A stretch of 64,000 nucleotides of DNA, taken from contig CAJHNH020002001.1 of the NCBI GenBank assembly GCA_905116865.2, positions 1,168,591 through 1,232,590 of the forward strand, given 5' to 3'. Each line of letters starts with the position of its first letter. The first letter of the stretch is position 1. The notes beneath the pieces were generated by a model. That model saw only the letters and a list, made by a program, of their open reading frames with translations. It did no database searches and was not told where the DNA came from. The position numbers were made by a program, and so were the translations under genes. The stretch comes from Candidula unifasciata. Taxonomy: Eukaryota; Mollusca; Gastropoda; Stylommatophora; Geomitridae. This document shows, one piece after another, positions 30,880 through 53,681 of the stretch.

Positions 30880-31130
30880 ATTGCATTGTGTGGATTCTGG
30901 GGGACAAGAATAGACCCCATGCATTCCCAAAAGCATGTTGTAAAAGTTGACTGGGAGCTTTCCTTAAAGTTGGAGTGCATCTCTGCCTGACATCAAGGAA
31001 CCAACAGTCTGTATACACATAGGTCAGATCTGTAAACCTGATATGCATGCATCACCAAGGTTCTAGAACAGCAGGACTAAGAGTCCAGAAGTGGACAAAC
31101 AGCCATAACGTTCCGCCTTTGAACGCAGAT
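30880..31130 (+). repeat. ~280-bp interspersed repeat (family A)
   Basis: 'ttgtgtggattctgggggac', 'caaggaaccaacagtctgta' and 'agaagtggacaaacagcc' identify it. The 3' end is near 'cctttgaacgcagat'. Confidence 0.65.
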
Positions 31131-31454
31131 AGATTTCAGGACAGTTGTCATCTTGCTTCCTCTTACACGGATCACTCTTAATATTTGAAATGGTCTCCTT
31201 CAAAATTTCATGTAACATGGTCCTTTACCCCAAAACCTGTATCCTTTATAGCCTGCTTGCACCCATCTTTAATTTATAGTAGAGACAGGCCTACCTACTC
31301 AACCACCCACCAGTAATTTACGTGAGTTGGTGCCTAAGGCAGTGGTTTATCATTTTCTTTATCACATATTTAAACAAAGTCCAGCCTTCTCTCATACACG
31401 TATGCAGAATCCTGCATTGAAAACAAACAAGCACACAAAATGTAGCAATTATGA

Positions 31455-31460
31455 TTTATT
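31455..31460 (-). terminator. PCNA polyadenylation signal
   Basis: AATAAA on the minus strand, about 80 bases after the PCNA stop codon, followed by a T/GT-rich stretch. It implies a short 3' UTR. Confidence 0.75.
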
Positions 31461-31539
31461 TACATCATAGAAAAGAGACAACATGTTTTCTTGTTCTAAA
31501 GGACAACAGTTCCTATAACTTCATCTGATCCATTACTTT

Positions 31540-42651
<11,112 letters not shown>

Positions 42652-42756
42652 TTATTTCTGAAAAACAAACGTACTAACGGGATAGGAAAAAAAACTTTAA
42701 TGTACAGGTGGAACTTTAAAACAACCGATGCCCGAAAGCCCTGAGTGATGACTGAA

Positions 42757-42828
42757 AAATCGCGCCAACAAGAGAAAGAAATGCCTCCGTTTTTGCGGGA
42801 AGGAAAGATTATGGGACCTTTCCATTGG
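42757..42828 (-). promoter_or_regulatory. PCNA upstream region with two E2F-like sites and a CCAAT box
   Basis: 42757-42768 reads aaatcgcgccaa and 42790-42801 reads tttttgcgggaa; both fit the E2F/DP consensus TTTSSCGC. An inverted CCAAT box (ccattgg, core at 42824-42828) lies 5' of them in the direction of PCNA transcription. The cluster is 115-190 bases from the start codon. PCNA is a classic E2F-controlled S-phase gene, so the arrangement fits its expected regulation. Confidence 0.7.
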
Positions 42829-42945
42829 CTCGTTTTAGCGGAAGCAGAAGAGGTTACCAGTATTTCCTGTTGCAGAATCATCAAGTGCCGTACAGATTGG
42901 CTCAAGCTGTACTAATGAATCACTAAATTCTACCTGCTCCAAAAC

Positions 42946-43145
42946 CTAAGTGTTGCGTGTGCATCAGTTTTACAGATCTCATTCTCTTGAATACAGACTG
43001 TTGGTTCCTTGCCTCTCCGGCAGATGCACTAAGACTTCAAAGAAAGCTTCCCAGTTAGTCGACTCTTACGACATCCTTTTGGGGAGGCAGTGGGTCTATT
43101 CTTGTTTTCCCCACAATGGGGCCCCGGAACCCACACGGGGGGCTT
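42946..43145 (-). repeat. ~280-bp interspersed repeat (family A), 5' two thirds
   Basis: Reverse copy with 'gactgttggttccttgcctc', 'agtcgactcttacgacatcc' and 'gggccccggaacccacacgg', which is close to the consensus 5' end. Confidence 0.7.
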
Positions 43146-43308
43146 CATTTATGTTATTGTTTTCTTATGTATGCGCATTTGCCAGCAGAGGCGCTGACAC
43201 AAACAACCCATTTGCGGGCTCTCACCCCTCCCCATTTTCTAGGAAAAAAGTTCAAGGGTCGTAGAATATCGTATAAAATCTCGCAAAAATTCCAAGGTTA
43301 GTCCTTTT

Positions 43309-43965
43309 GGCTCTCCTCCGAACTTTTACCCCCGCATTATGGCGGCAACAAATATCCGTACGGGGCTCAGTTCTATTAAAATTTTGCCAACTTCCGACGA
43401 CGAACGAATCGGGGCAAAACTAGGATTACCTGACAATTTCAAGAGACGCAACTCTGCAGACGATAGTAGCAGACGATAATAGCGACCGTTGACACTTTCG
43501 AGCGTTTCTGCAGACGATACTAGCCACCATGTACAATTTCGAGACACGCAATATTACTGACGATAAAAGCCACATGTCGGGGAGTCCACGTGCGCCGACG
43601 CAGATTAGCATTGTTGTTGTCCTCAAACTTGTCGGCATGCGCAAAGCGCGGTTACACTCACCACCGATAGTATCCTCGCGCCGCTACGCGCGGCGCGGAT
43701 GGGGGACTAAACTAGGTGCCTTGGACTCAGGAGCAAATTAATTGGAGGAAGTTGCAAGAGATGCGACAGCTGCTGCTCGTGAGTCCCAGCCATACGGTCG
43801 GCGGTGAGGCATAGTCACAGAAACAGGTCCGCAAGTAACATATCGCTGAGACCCTGTTAGAGCATTTGTTTCATTTTACGGAGCCGGCATATTTTTAATA
43901 GAACTGAGCCCTGTACGGATATTTGTTGCCTCCATAATGCGGGGATAGAAGTTCGGAGGAGAGCC
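43309..43965. mobile_element. Inverted-repeat (TIR) element 4, 657 bp
   Basis: Starts GGCTCTCCTCCGAACTTTTA and ends ..GTTCGGAGGAGAGCC, with arms of about 80 bp including 'aatatccgtacggggctcag'. It is flanked by a perfect 8-bp repeat GTCCTTTT (43301-43308 and 43966-43973). The ends differ from copies 1-3 by a subfamily change, but the inner 'ctgctcgtgagtcccagcc' block is shared. Short internal repeats of 'gcagacgata' occur near 43456-43520. Confidence 0.9.
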
Positions 43966-44059
43966 GTCCTTTTTTAGCCGCCTTAATGCCTGCTTTATCA
44001 CGGACTGTTCCTTTTTTTTTTAATTATTGCCAACGCGATCTAGCATGATCTTTTTGGAG

Positions 44060-44290
44060 CGGTCCAAACCTGATCCGCGAGTACCAGAAGGCAAAGGCAG
44101 ACAATGAATACAAGGCTCCCAACAGTGACAGGAAGTGCGCAAACTGTAAGGGCAACCACAGTGCGAAATACCTAGGTTGCCCTAGTCGGAAGAAGGAACA
44201 GCTGGCCTGGAAGAAAGCCATCTTGACCAACACACCATTAAAAAGTCGCACACCGAACTGGCGTCAGAACACATTCTTGCGCTGACTGTC
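44060..44290 (+). pseudogene. Retrotransposon gag fragment with CCHC knuckle
   Basis: The + frame contains 'DRKCANCKGNHSAKYLGCP', a CX2CX4HX5C-type knuckle nearly the same as the third knuckle of the element at 47631-53681, followed by 'KAILTNTPLKSRTPNW'. Only this part of gag is present, opposite in orientation to the main cluster. Confidence 0.75.
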
Positions 44291-44999
44291 TCCACGTGAA
44301 CAACCCGCCACGTCTCGCTTGATAACTCGCCCGATTATCGATAATCTTAGCTTGCCATTGAGTTTGAGATTTATCTGAAAAACAGTAACAGTTCGTTTCA
44401 TCACAGCCAGTAGTGTCGAGAGTGCGTTGCCATAAGTCCACTGTCATCGTCTCGCAGGGCTTGTTTTCCAACCAGCTCGGCCGCTTGATCTTTTCGGCTT
44501 GATCTGTCAGAATCGGTTAGCTAAAGTCAGGATATAGATCGCTACATCCCTAAACGGCTTGATCTGTCCGGCTGGCTACCCGAGGAAAGGCATTGATTGC
44601 TTTGAACTGGTTCGGTGATCGTTGAGGCTTAGTTAGCTGCCAGCAATACGATCTTCACAGGCGACTAGTGTTTTATTTCCAAGGACATCACAGAAACCTC
44701 GGTATATAGAAAAATACCTAGCTAAGAATCACTAGAGGAAGGAACAATGCTCTAGGTAAATATAAACTACCTCATTAACACTTTAAACAGTGACATAGGG
44801 CGTGCGTTTAACCTCTAAAAAACAATCTTCGATTAGACCATCTCCAGACTACTATGCATTGTAGCACGAGGCCCAGTCGAGAGCCGAATCAAAAGAACCA
44901 TGAAAGGTACCAGAGGGGGCCACGAGGAAGGGTCTCCCAACTAAGAAAGGAAAAACAGCAGACTCACCTGAGCTTGGTGCCGCTCTTCCTGTGCTACAA
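44291..44999. other. Unassigned stretch, perhaps retrotransposon leader
   Basis: No family features found. The part just before 45000 may be the 5' UTR of the gag fragment that follows. Confidence 0.35.
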
Positions 45000-45870
45000 T
45001 GGTAGCCGCTCCTAAAAAGGAGGACCAAAAGTCGAGCTTTGCCGACATAGTGTCGGCAGGAGTGGCCATACGTTAGGATCATAGGCACACACCGGACGGA
45101 GGAGTGGCCGGAACAATGCCCCAAGCAAAGGCATCACCCCGGCCGCTTCCTAGAAAACCGACTCAACATAAAAGGCGAAGGGAAATTCCCCCCCCCCCCT
45201 TTTCCCCATGGCCTGGACAGTATCACTAAAACCACGGCTCGACCTGAGCAAACACCGGTCAGGAATAACACCATCAGATTAAAAATAACACAAGTAGAAG
45301 GTTCACAGTTGTCCATCCTTAAGGTGAATGAGAATGAGGCTAAAGAAATACTGGACAGTGGTTTGAAAACAGGCCGTAAAACGATAGCCAAAATCATTAT
45401 GCAACACATTTTCCTTATAGCAATTGTAACCTGCACCGCAGCCACGAAAGACTTGACAAAGTCCACAGAAAAGACAATAGTCAGATGCATGAGCGGCGTC
45501 AAAATCGCAATAGAACTGATGAGAGAAACAGCTGTCTTCGTCATCAAGGGCGTTAACCCAAAGTTCGAATATGCTAAAATCATCGAGATGTTGAGGCAAG
45601 AAAAATCCGAACATTGAGATAATCCAAGTAGCTTGATAGAATCAACAAAGGAAACGGAGAACCTACCACAAAAGTAAAAGTGACCATAGGCGGCACGAAC
45701 CTCCCCGCAAAACATAAGTTTCAACGGAAGGGGGAAAGTCTTCAAAACGTTCATCCCACGTGTGAATTTTTTCAGATCAGCCCAGACAGAGCAGGCAGAG
45801 CGCAGGACTCAACTCACCAAGGACCTCTTCCTCAACCTAGCAAGCTACCTGTCTCTCTCCATCTTCCGAC
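45000..45870 (+). pseudogene. Retrotransposon gag N-terminal fragment
   Basis: Starts ATG at 45000 (MVAAPKKEDQKSSFADIVSA) and runs through several frameshifts. 45309-45617 includes 'VKIAIELMRETAVFVIKGV', matching 'VAIEIMKETIVIAVKGVD' in the gag at 53123-53314. Then come 'KVTIGGTNLPAKHKFQRKG' and a Gln-rich end. The knuckle region expected next is absent here and lies instead upstream at 44060. A 12-C run at 45188 breaks the frame. Confidence 0.7.
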
Positions 45871-46019
45871 CTAACTATAAAATATCTTGGCACCTTCGGG
45901 CGTTCTAATTTTTTTGCAAACTTTTGTTACCTCCACTACATATTTAACGGCTGCACACATACGTGGGAGGGGCGGGGGAGTTTACAAAATTAAATGCATA
46001 ACAGACTGAAATCCACGAG

Positions 46020-47628
46020 TGCTGGTCCCCTTCTTGTGCTATGCCCTTTTGGCTGGTTTGCCTCGGAGCGTCGGGAGGCCTTTGGTGGGTTCTGTCGTTT
46101 TAATCTTTCTGAAAATACACTAACAGAGTAATTCGCCTGTGGTAGAGATGGAGTGGAAATAGTACAGGCAGAGTAGCGGAATGCTTTTGAGAGGACATAC
46201 AGTGAGGTCGGAAGAGTGAGTGAGAGGTAAAGTTGCCTCTGATGAGGTTGCTGGTACTCGCTGGATCTGGTCAGTCACATCAAGACGAGGGGAGCTCTCA
46301 GGTCGCTTTCCCGGTTCTGGATATGAACTGCTTCACAAGTCGCTGGACCTTGTCGTCACAGCTTACGCTGAGGCAGTTTTCAATTGTCATAGGTTGGTTT
46401 GTGGCTCTGAAGTGCAGCACGAGCTCTTGTCTCTCTGTTTCGTGGTGCTTACAGTTTAGTAAGAAGTACTCCGTGGAGTTAGGGGCCCTGCGGAATCGGT
46501 CCGGCCAGCACCCTAGTCGCATCTTCCACAGATTTCTAATGGCCGGGATTTTGGTCAGTTTAGTCACTTGATTTTTGGGACTGGGTTTGTTAAGTAGTTT
46601 GTAGGCAGCTCTGCCTTTGTCGCTGGTCGACCACTGCTGGGACCATTCTCTGCATAGTTTGCTTTTGATAATTGCTTTCAATTCAGTTTTGCCCAGTCCC
46701 GCGAATACTGTGTTGTGGCTAGAAGTGCCCCCTTTTCGCCGCTCTGTCTGCTGCTTCATTGCCTTCAATGCCTATGTGCGCTGGGATCCAACCAATGGTA
46801 GTTTGGCATCCCAGGCTTCTGAGTCGGGTGGAGATTGTCAGGATTTCTTCTTTGATGTCTTGCCGGCTCACTTTCGACAAGTCTCTCAGGGCTTGTACTG
46901 CTGATAGTGAGACATAAAGGACGAGGAGTTTTATGGGGGGGGGGGGGGGGGGGGGGGGGGCCGTTCGCAGGCTAGCTCCAGTGCTTTCAGAATCCCTACC
47001 AGCTCAGCTGAGCAGACTGTCATATCGTTAGTGAGTCGGTGTTCATGTGTGGTCTTCCAGGCCGGTATGTAAACACCTGCCCCAACTTCTCCCGTGCTGG
47101 TTTTCGAGCCGACTGTGTATATTATCATAGTGTCAATTTATGCGTCACGGATGTACTTGGTCGACTCTCGACCTTGCATCGATAATGTCCTGGTTTCTGT
47201 CTATCACGTGGGCGAGGCTTTCCAATTCCAATTCCAATTTGTCCAACAAAAATTCCAAATTTGATCCTCTTTCAGCCGCCCGGAGGCCTGCTATATCGAA
47301 GAAGGGTCCTTAGCTGTCTTATGTGGTTTCCTTTTATTTGTGGTGTGTAGTCACACCTGATATTACGGTTGATTGCTTCCTTGTTGTGCTGCGGCGATTG
47401 TGGTTTTTGGTTCTGGTGTGATCAGATCTCTCTGCGATGATATCGACGGGTACTAGCTGACTGTTGCTGGTGCTTGGTTTGCCTCGTGCTGGTCGCTGTG
47501 CTGGTGCCCTGTTGCTGCTTGGTTGCTGATCTGTAAGCCGCCGGAAAAAGCCAAACAAACACCAGGTCATAACGCCTCTACATAATGTTCCTTTTCAGGA
47601 CAACCACAATCTGTTGTTGTGATCAGCC
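46020..47628 (-). mobile_element. Non-LTR retrotransposon A, internally deleted
   Basis: Minus strand. The 5' portion (47628 to about 47300) is the leader of the family. It is joined directly to the RNase H part (about 47220 to 46298) and a 3' UTR to about 46020. Gag, endonuclease and RT are missing. RNase H signs are 'IIYTVGSKTSTGEVGAGVYI' (DGS altered to VGS) and 'SAELVGILKALELACERP', then a 26-G run that wipes out the TDS strand, then 'GLGKTELKAIIKSKLC' and 'WKMRLGCWPDRF'. It ends with LVKQFISRTGKAT. Confidence 0.8.
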
Positions 47629-47832
47629 CGTTTTTTTTTTTCCACGGAGTGTGGAGAAGTAGTGGAGGTAAGATAGACTGCAAATGAGAGATCAATTTGC
47701 TCGAATGTGCCAGGAGATGTGATAGTTAGGTCGGGAGAATGAGAGTGACAGATAGAGGTAGGATCCACCCTGGTCGGCTGAGGTCACTTGGTCTGAAATA
47801 AATGTGAAAGGCATTGTTAATGTTCATGTGAT

Positions 47833-47869
<37 letters not shown>

Positions 47870-48414
47870 GGGGGGGTGGGGTTAAGAGAGTCTGGAGTTA
47901 CCGAGTGCTGGTCCCCTTTGGTGCAATGTCTTCAGCATTCTGCTTCAGAACGTCGGGTGGCCTTTGGTGGTTTCCGTTGTCAACTTCTGCCTGAAAGAAT
48001 GTAAATTAAAGTTTTTGTAACCATTTAGGCCTTCACGCTGGTATTCGTCCTTAGGGCAGGATCTGAAATAGGACTGAAAGGCATTGTTTTAGATACATTT
48101 AGGGTGGCGTAAGTTAGACTGGAATTCCCTGGTGCTGGTCCCCTTTTGGTGCAATGCCCTTGGCTAGCTGCTTCAGAGCGTCAGGTGGCCTTTGGTGGGT
48201 TCCGCTGTCTACTTCCACCTGAAAATATACTAATTTAAGATTTGTTTTACAACTTTGGCATTTACGATGTTATTCGCCAGCGGACAGGTAGAGGCAATGG
48301 TAGTAGCATAGGTGTAGAGTGCTGGAATGCTTCAGAGGACATAAAGCGAGGTCGGAAGAGTGAGAGGAAGGATAGTATGTCCTGGCAGGTGCCACTGGTA
48401 CTCGCAGGATCTGA

Positions 48415-51400
48415 TCAGGTCCCATCGGGTTGTACAGCTCTGGGTTGAGGGATGGCTTCTAAGATCGCTTTCCCCGTTCTTGAAATAAACTGCTTGACGA
48501 GTCGCTGAACCTGGTCCTCAGCGCTCACGCTGAGGCAGTTTTCGACAGTCAATGGTTCGTTTCTTGCTCTAAAGTGTAACACAAGATCTTGTCTTTCAGG
48601 TTCGTAGGTTTTGCATTTCAGCAGGAAGTGTTCCATAGAGTTGTTGGCCCTGCATTCCTGACATACAGGCGTGCGGAATCGGTCTGGCCAACACCCTAGT
48701 CGCATCTTCCACAGCTTGCGGATGACAGGTATTTTCGTCGGCGCTTGCACTTGGTTCTTGAGACTGGGTTGTTTGAGTAATTTGTAGGCGATTCTGCCTT
48801 TATCGCTGGTCGACCACTGCTGGGACCAATCTCTGCAGATGTTGTTTCTGATGACTGCTTTTTGTTCTGTTTTGCCCAGTCCCGTGAACACTGTGTTAGG
48901 GCTGCTGGTGCCTCTTTTTGCCGCTCTGTCTGCTGCTTCGTTGCCTTCGATACCTATGGAGCTGGGATCCAGCCAATGGTTACCTGGCATCCCAGGCTCC
49001 TCAGTCTGGTTGACAAAGTCATGATTTTTTCTTTCAGGTCTTGTCGGCTCACTTTCGAATAGTCTTTTAATGACTGGACAGATGACAGCGAGTCGGTGAG
49101 GATAAGGAGCTTTATCGGCGGCCTTTCGCAGGCTAGCTCCAGTGCTTTTAGTATCCTTACCAGCTCTGCCGTGCATACTGCTGTATCGTCAGTGAGCCTG
49201 TATTCGTGGATGGTTTTCAAAGCTGGTATGTAGACCCCTGCCCCGACAGCACCCGTACTGGTTTTGGAGCCGTCTGTGTAGATAATCATGGTGTCTACTT
49301 CAGCATTCCGGATGTACTCGTCGACTCTCGACCTTGCATCGAGGATGGCCTGGTTTTTGTCGATTGCGTGCGCCAGGCTTTCGTCCGAGTACGGAATTTT
49401 AAGCTCCCAGGTTGGGGTGGTCGGGTGGTACCTTATACCGCTGTTGTTGATGGTGTTTAGTTCTGCTGCCGTTTTCCAGGATGCTGGTGTTTGGAATGTG
49501 TGTAGTGGGATGCTGGTTTTCGACCATGGATATTCATGAACAGTCAGTGCCTGGGTGGCAGGGTGGTGTGGGTCGAGCGATGTTTGAGACCAGTAGCTGT
49601 GCCTTAGTTGTCTTCTGCGTAGGCTTAGTGGTATGAGACCTAGTGCTACCTCCATGGCTTCGTGACTGGCTCCTCTCCCTACCCCCAGGATGATTCTCAT
49701 TGACTCGTTCTGAATTCGGTCTAGAAGAGCTTTGTGTGTGTCGGAAGCAGCATCGTATACGACACATCCGTATTCGAGCTTGCTTCTGACGAACGCCTTA
49801 TAGAAGTTCAGTAGGGTTCGGGTGTGCGCACCCCATCCGGACCCTTTGATTATTCTAAGAAGGTTGTTGTTGTTGGAGCATCTGGCAATGGTTTGCTTTA
49901 TGTGTGGGTTCCAGATCATTTGTTGATCGAGTAACATTCCTAGAAATGCCGTTTGTGTTTTCCTCGGTATTCTTTGCCCGTTTATCACGATGCGGGTTTC
50001 AGAGTCAGTATGTGCCCACGATTTCTTTTTCCAGTGAAATATCATCTGGACGGATTTCGTTGGGTTGATTCTGAAGCCCCACTTCTCCATCCATCCTGCT
50101 ACATTGTTGGCCGCCTCCTGCAGCTGATCGACGGCGTGTTCTATGAGGATGCTTGAGCACCATATTGCGCAGTCATCGGCGTACTGGGACAGACCGACAC
50201 TGTCGACCCCTATGGCCTCCGCGAGATCGTTCACGAGGATGAAGAAGATAACCGGGGAAATCACCGAGCCTTGTGGGGTGCCGTTCTCTTGCCTGTGGGT
50301 TGCCGACCTTTCGTTTTTGACTGCTACTGAATATGTTCGGTCTTGTAGGAAGCTCTTGATATAGTTGAGAGTTTTCCCTACAATTCCAACTACGCTCAGT
50401 TTTCTGATTGCGGCTTCCCTCCAGCAGGTGTCGAAAGCGCTGGTCAGGTCTAGAAAGATGGTGGTTGTTTTTTCTTGTTCCAGGAATCCACACTTGACGT
50501 GAACTTCTAGCTTGATCACCTGGTCAATTGAGGATCGGTTGGCTCTGAAACCGGATTGCGTGCTGCTGTATTTTTAGTGTTTTTCCAGGTGGAAGTTAAT
50601 TCGCTTGGTCACTACAGTCTCCAGTACCTTTCCCATGTGGGAGGTCAGTGATATAGGTCGGTACGAGTCCAGACTCTGCGTATCCCAGTGGGGTTTCGGT
50701 ACTGGGATGACTGTAGCGTGTTTCCATTGTTGTGGGACTGTTCCCTCTCTCCAGACATCGTTATAGTGATCCGTGATGGACTGGACGGTTGTGCTGGGGA
50801 GCATTTTCATCAGCTTGTAGCTCAAGATGTCTGCCCCAGCGGCTGTGTCCTCTTTCGCCCGGATTGCTGAGGTCATTTCTTCTACTGTGATGTCTGAGTC
50901 GAGGTAATAGTCAGTAATGTCCTGTTAAGGTTTTAGTTCTGCAGTCGCTAATAGTCGTGCTCGTCTCCCCCTTTCTGCCGGGCCGAGTTTCTCATTTGAG
51001 CTGATCTCATAAAAATATTGACCGAACAGGTCGGCTTTTTCTTTGTCCGTGATCGCTAATCTCGGTGTTTTGATAGTGGGGATTCGAGTCGACTTTTTGT
51101 TCCCCTGAATGGCCTTAATTTGGGCTCACACTTTACTGGCAGGGGTGCTCGGATCCAGGGTCTGACAGAAAGTTTTCCAGTGGGCCTCTTTGGATTTCAT
51201 GATGGTTCTGTTGGCCGCATTTCTCTGGATTCTGTATTCGGCAAGATTTGCATTGGTCTTGTTGCGCCTGAATCTTTGCAGAGCCCTTTTTCGTTCATCA
51301 ATTGCCGTCTGGCATTTGTCGTTCCACCAGCCCACAGGCGGTTTCCTTTTATGTGCTTGTGGATTGGTGGGTCGGTGCTGTTTGTTGCAGAGGTGGCTAG

Positions 51401-52145
51401 GCATGTTTTTGTTGGGAATGTTTCTGATAGCTGCTACCAGGATAGTGTTCGTGAGTCTTTCGGTGTGTGTAGTCCTCTAGGCTTTCGCCTAGGTCACGTA
51501 CTAGTTTGGTTTCGTCTAGCTGTTGCTGAAACATTTCCCAGTTTGCTTTCTTATAGTTGAAGGTGGGCCTGAGGCTGACTTCGTTGGTGCATGCTTGTGT
51601 GTTTAGGTAGATAGAAATCGGGAGGTGATCTGAATTGGAATCTTCGGAGATCACCCACTGGCAGCCTGTCAGGTCGGGTGTGGTCATGGTGATGTCGACC
51701 ACCGTGTCTCTCATTCTCCAGCAAGGGTTTATTCTGGTAAAGGAGCCATCGTTGAGAATGGTGAGCTCGTTCTCTTCTACGAACTCCATTAACCTGTTCC
51801 CCCCACAGTTTGCAGTGAGACTACCGAAACCCGGATGGTGGCAGTTGAAGTCTCCGAGGATTATCGTCCTTGGCTGTAGTTTTTTTTTCCAGTTTGTCAG
51901 TGTCTGTCGCTTCTAGTTTCCCAGCTGGGCAGTACACATTTATTAGTTTTAATTCTTTCCGAATGCCGGCGATCGTCACTGATATGACTTCACAGTTTTT
52001 CGTGTCGAGAGTCTCTTGACTGATCACTCGAATTCGAGGGCTATGATTGTAAAGTCACCCTCAAGCTGATTAATTATGCCTAGAAGGTTCTTGATTCCCC
52101 TGCAGTTCCACTGGACAATTCTTATATTGGTGTCTTTCATTGTCG
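48415..52145 (-). pseudogene. ORF2 of element B: endonuclease-RT-RNase H
   Basis: Read from right to left: endonuclease start 'IRIVQWNCRGI' (near 52100), then a deletion, 'IILGDFNCHHPGFGS' (near 51850) and 'SNSDHLPISIYL' (near 51640). RT: 'GADILSYKLMKMLPSTTV', 'VIPVPKPHWDTQSLDSYRPI', motif A 'IFLDLTSAFDTCW', motif B 'ENGTPQGSVISPVIF', motif C 'QYADDCAIW' and 'WGFRINPTKSV'. RNase H: 'IIYTDGSKTSTGAVGAGVYI', 'AELVRILKALE', 'LTDSLSSVQSL' and, after a frameshift near 48960, 'GIEGNEAADRAAKRG'. The C-terminal Cys/His block is 'PVCQECRANNSMEHFLLKC'. The longest intact frame is 48954-50519 (521 codons). Confidence 0.88.
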
Positions 52146-52229
52146 GTTTTTGGTCTGTTGGTTATGTGCGTTTTTGAATAGTCTTGTGTGTGTGTGTCTA
52201 CAGAGCGTCTGGCTGGTTTTCACTGTCAG

Positions 52230-53575
52230 ACGGGTCACTGCCCGCGGCACTTGTGTCTGCCGATGTTTTTTTTTTCCTCGGTGTCATCTCGAGGGGGGCT
52301 GTTGCCGCGTGCGTATTCGTCTAAGCCGGTTTTTATTTTGTCGTTGATAGTCGATTGTAAATTGTTGAGGAGAGCCTCCCACTGGTATTCTGGGTCGGTT
52401 CTGGCTTTTGTGTTCTCGATTTTGTTGTCGAGTTCGGTGATGCGGCTTTTCGCCTGTTTCAAATCTAGGTCGACTATTTGCGCATGCAGTGACAGTTCTC
52501 GGACTTTAACTTCGAGTACTTGGGCTTTCACTTTGTTTGCTGTGTTTTCTTTTTTTTCTATGCTGAGTGCTTTTCTCAGCTCGGCTACCTCTTTTTTCAG
52601 GGCACACACCTCCTCGCTGTCGAATGCTGGCGGCACCACTGGTGGCAGGCTGCTCGCGATTGCGACGTGCTTGGGTGCATGTGCTTGCGCCGTGAGTGTG
52701 GCCTGAAGTATGCTTATGTCCGACTGGATTTCTGGCGGTGATTTTTTCTGCGACTGGTTCCATCTGACGACTTTAATGGGTGTGTTGGTTAGATTTGCCT
52801 CTCGCCAGGCTATTTTGGTAGCTTTGAGTGCGGGGCAACCTTAGTATCTGGAGCTGTGGTTCCCTTTGCAGTTCGCACATTTCCGTTCCAGGTTGCTGAC
52901 CTTCCAGTTTGGGTCGTCTTTTGATTTTGGGCATTCTTTGGCCCAGTGATTTTGGGAGCAGAACTTGCAGACCGGAAGTCGGTTCCTGCAATTCCTAAGG
53001 GAGTGTCCAAAGACCTGACATTTGGGACATTGGATCACACGGGGAATAAACTTCTCAAAGAATTTTCCTTTGCCGTTGATACATATGCTTGCGAGTAGGT
53101 CTCTTCCGGTTAGAGTGACTTTCTAAATGGAGGTGGGATCACCGTTTCTCTTCTTAATCCTTTCTACGTTGACTATGTCAAGATTCGGATTCTCCAGCCT
53201 CATTATGTCTGTGACTCTCGCCGTTTCTAGTCTCGTGTCAACGCCTTTCACTGCAATGACTATAGTTTCTTTCATGATTTCAATTGCCACCTTGGCTTCG
53301 TGCGCGCAGGTCACGAATTGTAATCTGTAATCCGTAATAAATGAAAAAAAAAAAAAAAAAAAAAAAAAAATTGGACAGCTTCAACCTGCCACTGGGACTT
53401 GGTTTTAATTGTGTCCTTGTTCCTGAGCTGTATTTAGTTTGGTCCTTTAGGCGTTGTTTAATCATGATTATTTGTTTAGCTATCTTCGTCCGACCGGTGC
53501 CTTTTGGTTTTTGAGCAATCTTACTGGTTTCAGCTGTTTGCCTGCTAGAGATCACTGACTGTGTCTGGGCCACAC
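52230..53575 (-). pseudogene. ORF1 (gag) of element B, three CCHC knuckles plus coiled coil
   Basis: Right to left: an N-terminal basic stretch (GVAQTQSVISSRQ), then an A30-type run at 53343-53370 read as poly-Phe that interrupts the frame. 'VAIEIMKETIVIAVKGVD' follows, then three knuckles ('CPKCQVFGHSLRNC', 'CKFCSQNHWAKEC', 'CANCKGNHSSRY..GCP', about 52830-53035) and a coiled coil (about 52240-52640) rich in Lys/Glu ('EEVCALKKEVAELRKALS'). No ATG is in frame at the left end of the protein, so the 5' end is truncated or mutated. Such gags bind the element RNA. Confidence 0.82.
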
Positions 53576-53681
53576 CACCTCAAAATCGATAAGTCCGTGA
53601 CCTTGCGGACCCCAAAACACGGCCCTTTTCAGGGACCCCACTTAACATCTTTTTGGTGCTTTTATTTTTTCGCATCATGCA

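Larger units (their letters stand above)
47631..53681 (-). mobile_element. Non-LTR retrotransposon B, near full length
   Basis: Minus-strand element of ~6.05 kb: gag-like ORF1 with three CCHC knuckles and a coiled coil, then ORF2 with apurinic-type endonuclease, reverse transcriptase, RNase H and a C-terminal zinc-knuckle region, a ~780-bp 3' UTR and a poly(A) of about 11 (47631-47641). RNase H after RT together with a CCHC gag points to the I supergroup (I/Nimb-like clades). The endonuclease is shortened, and several frameshifts make it inactive. Copies A, C and later fragments lie head to tail with it on the same strand. Confidence 0.88.

Noticed and set aside
45134..45754. A 206-codon minus-strand open frame with hydrophobic stretches
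   Set aside because: It is the antisense shadow of the + strand gag fragment at 45000-45870, whose homology to the gag of element B is clear.
53280..53400. A poly-Phe tract protein
   Set aside because: It is an A-rich homopolymer read on the opposite strand, inside the broken gag of element B.
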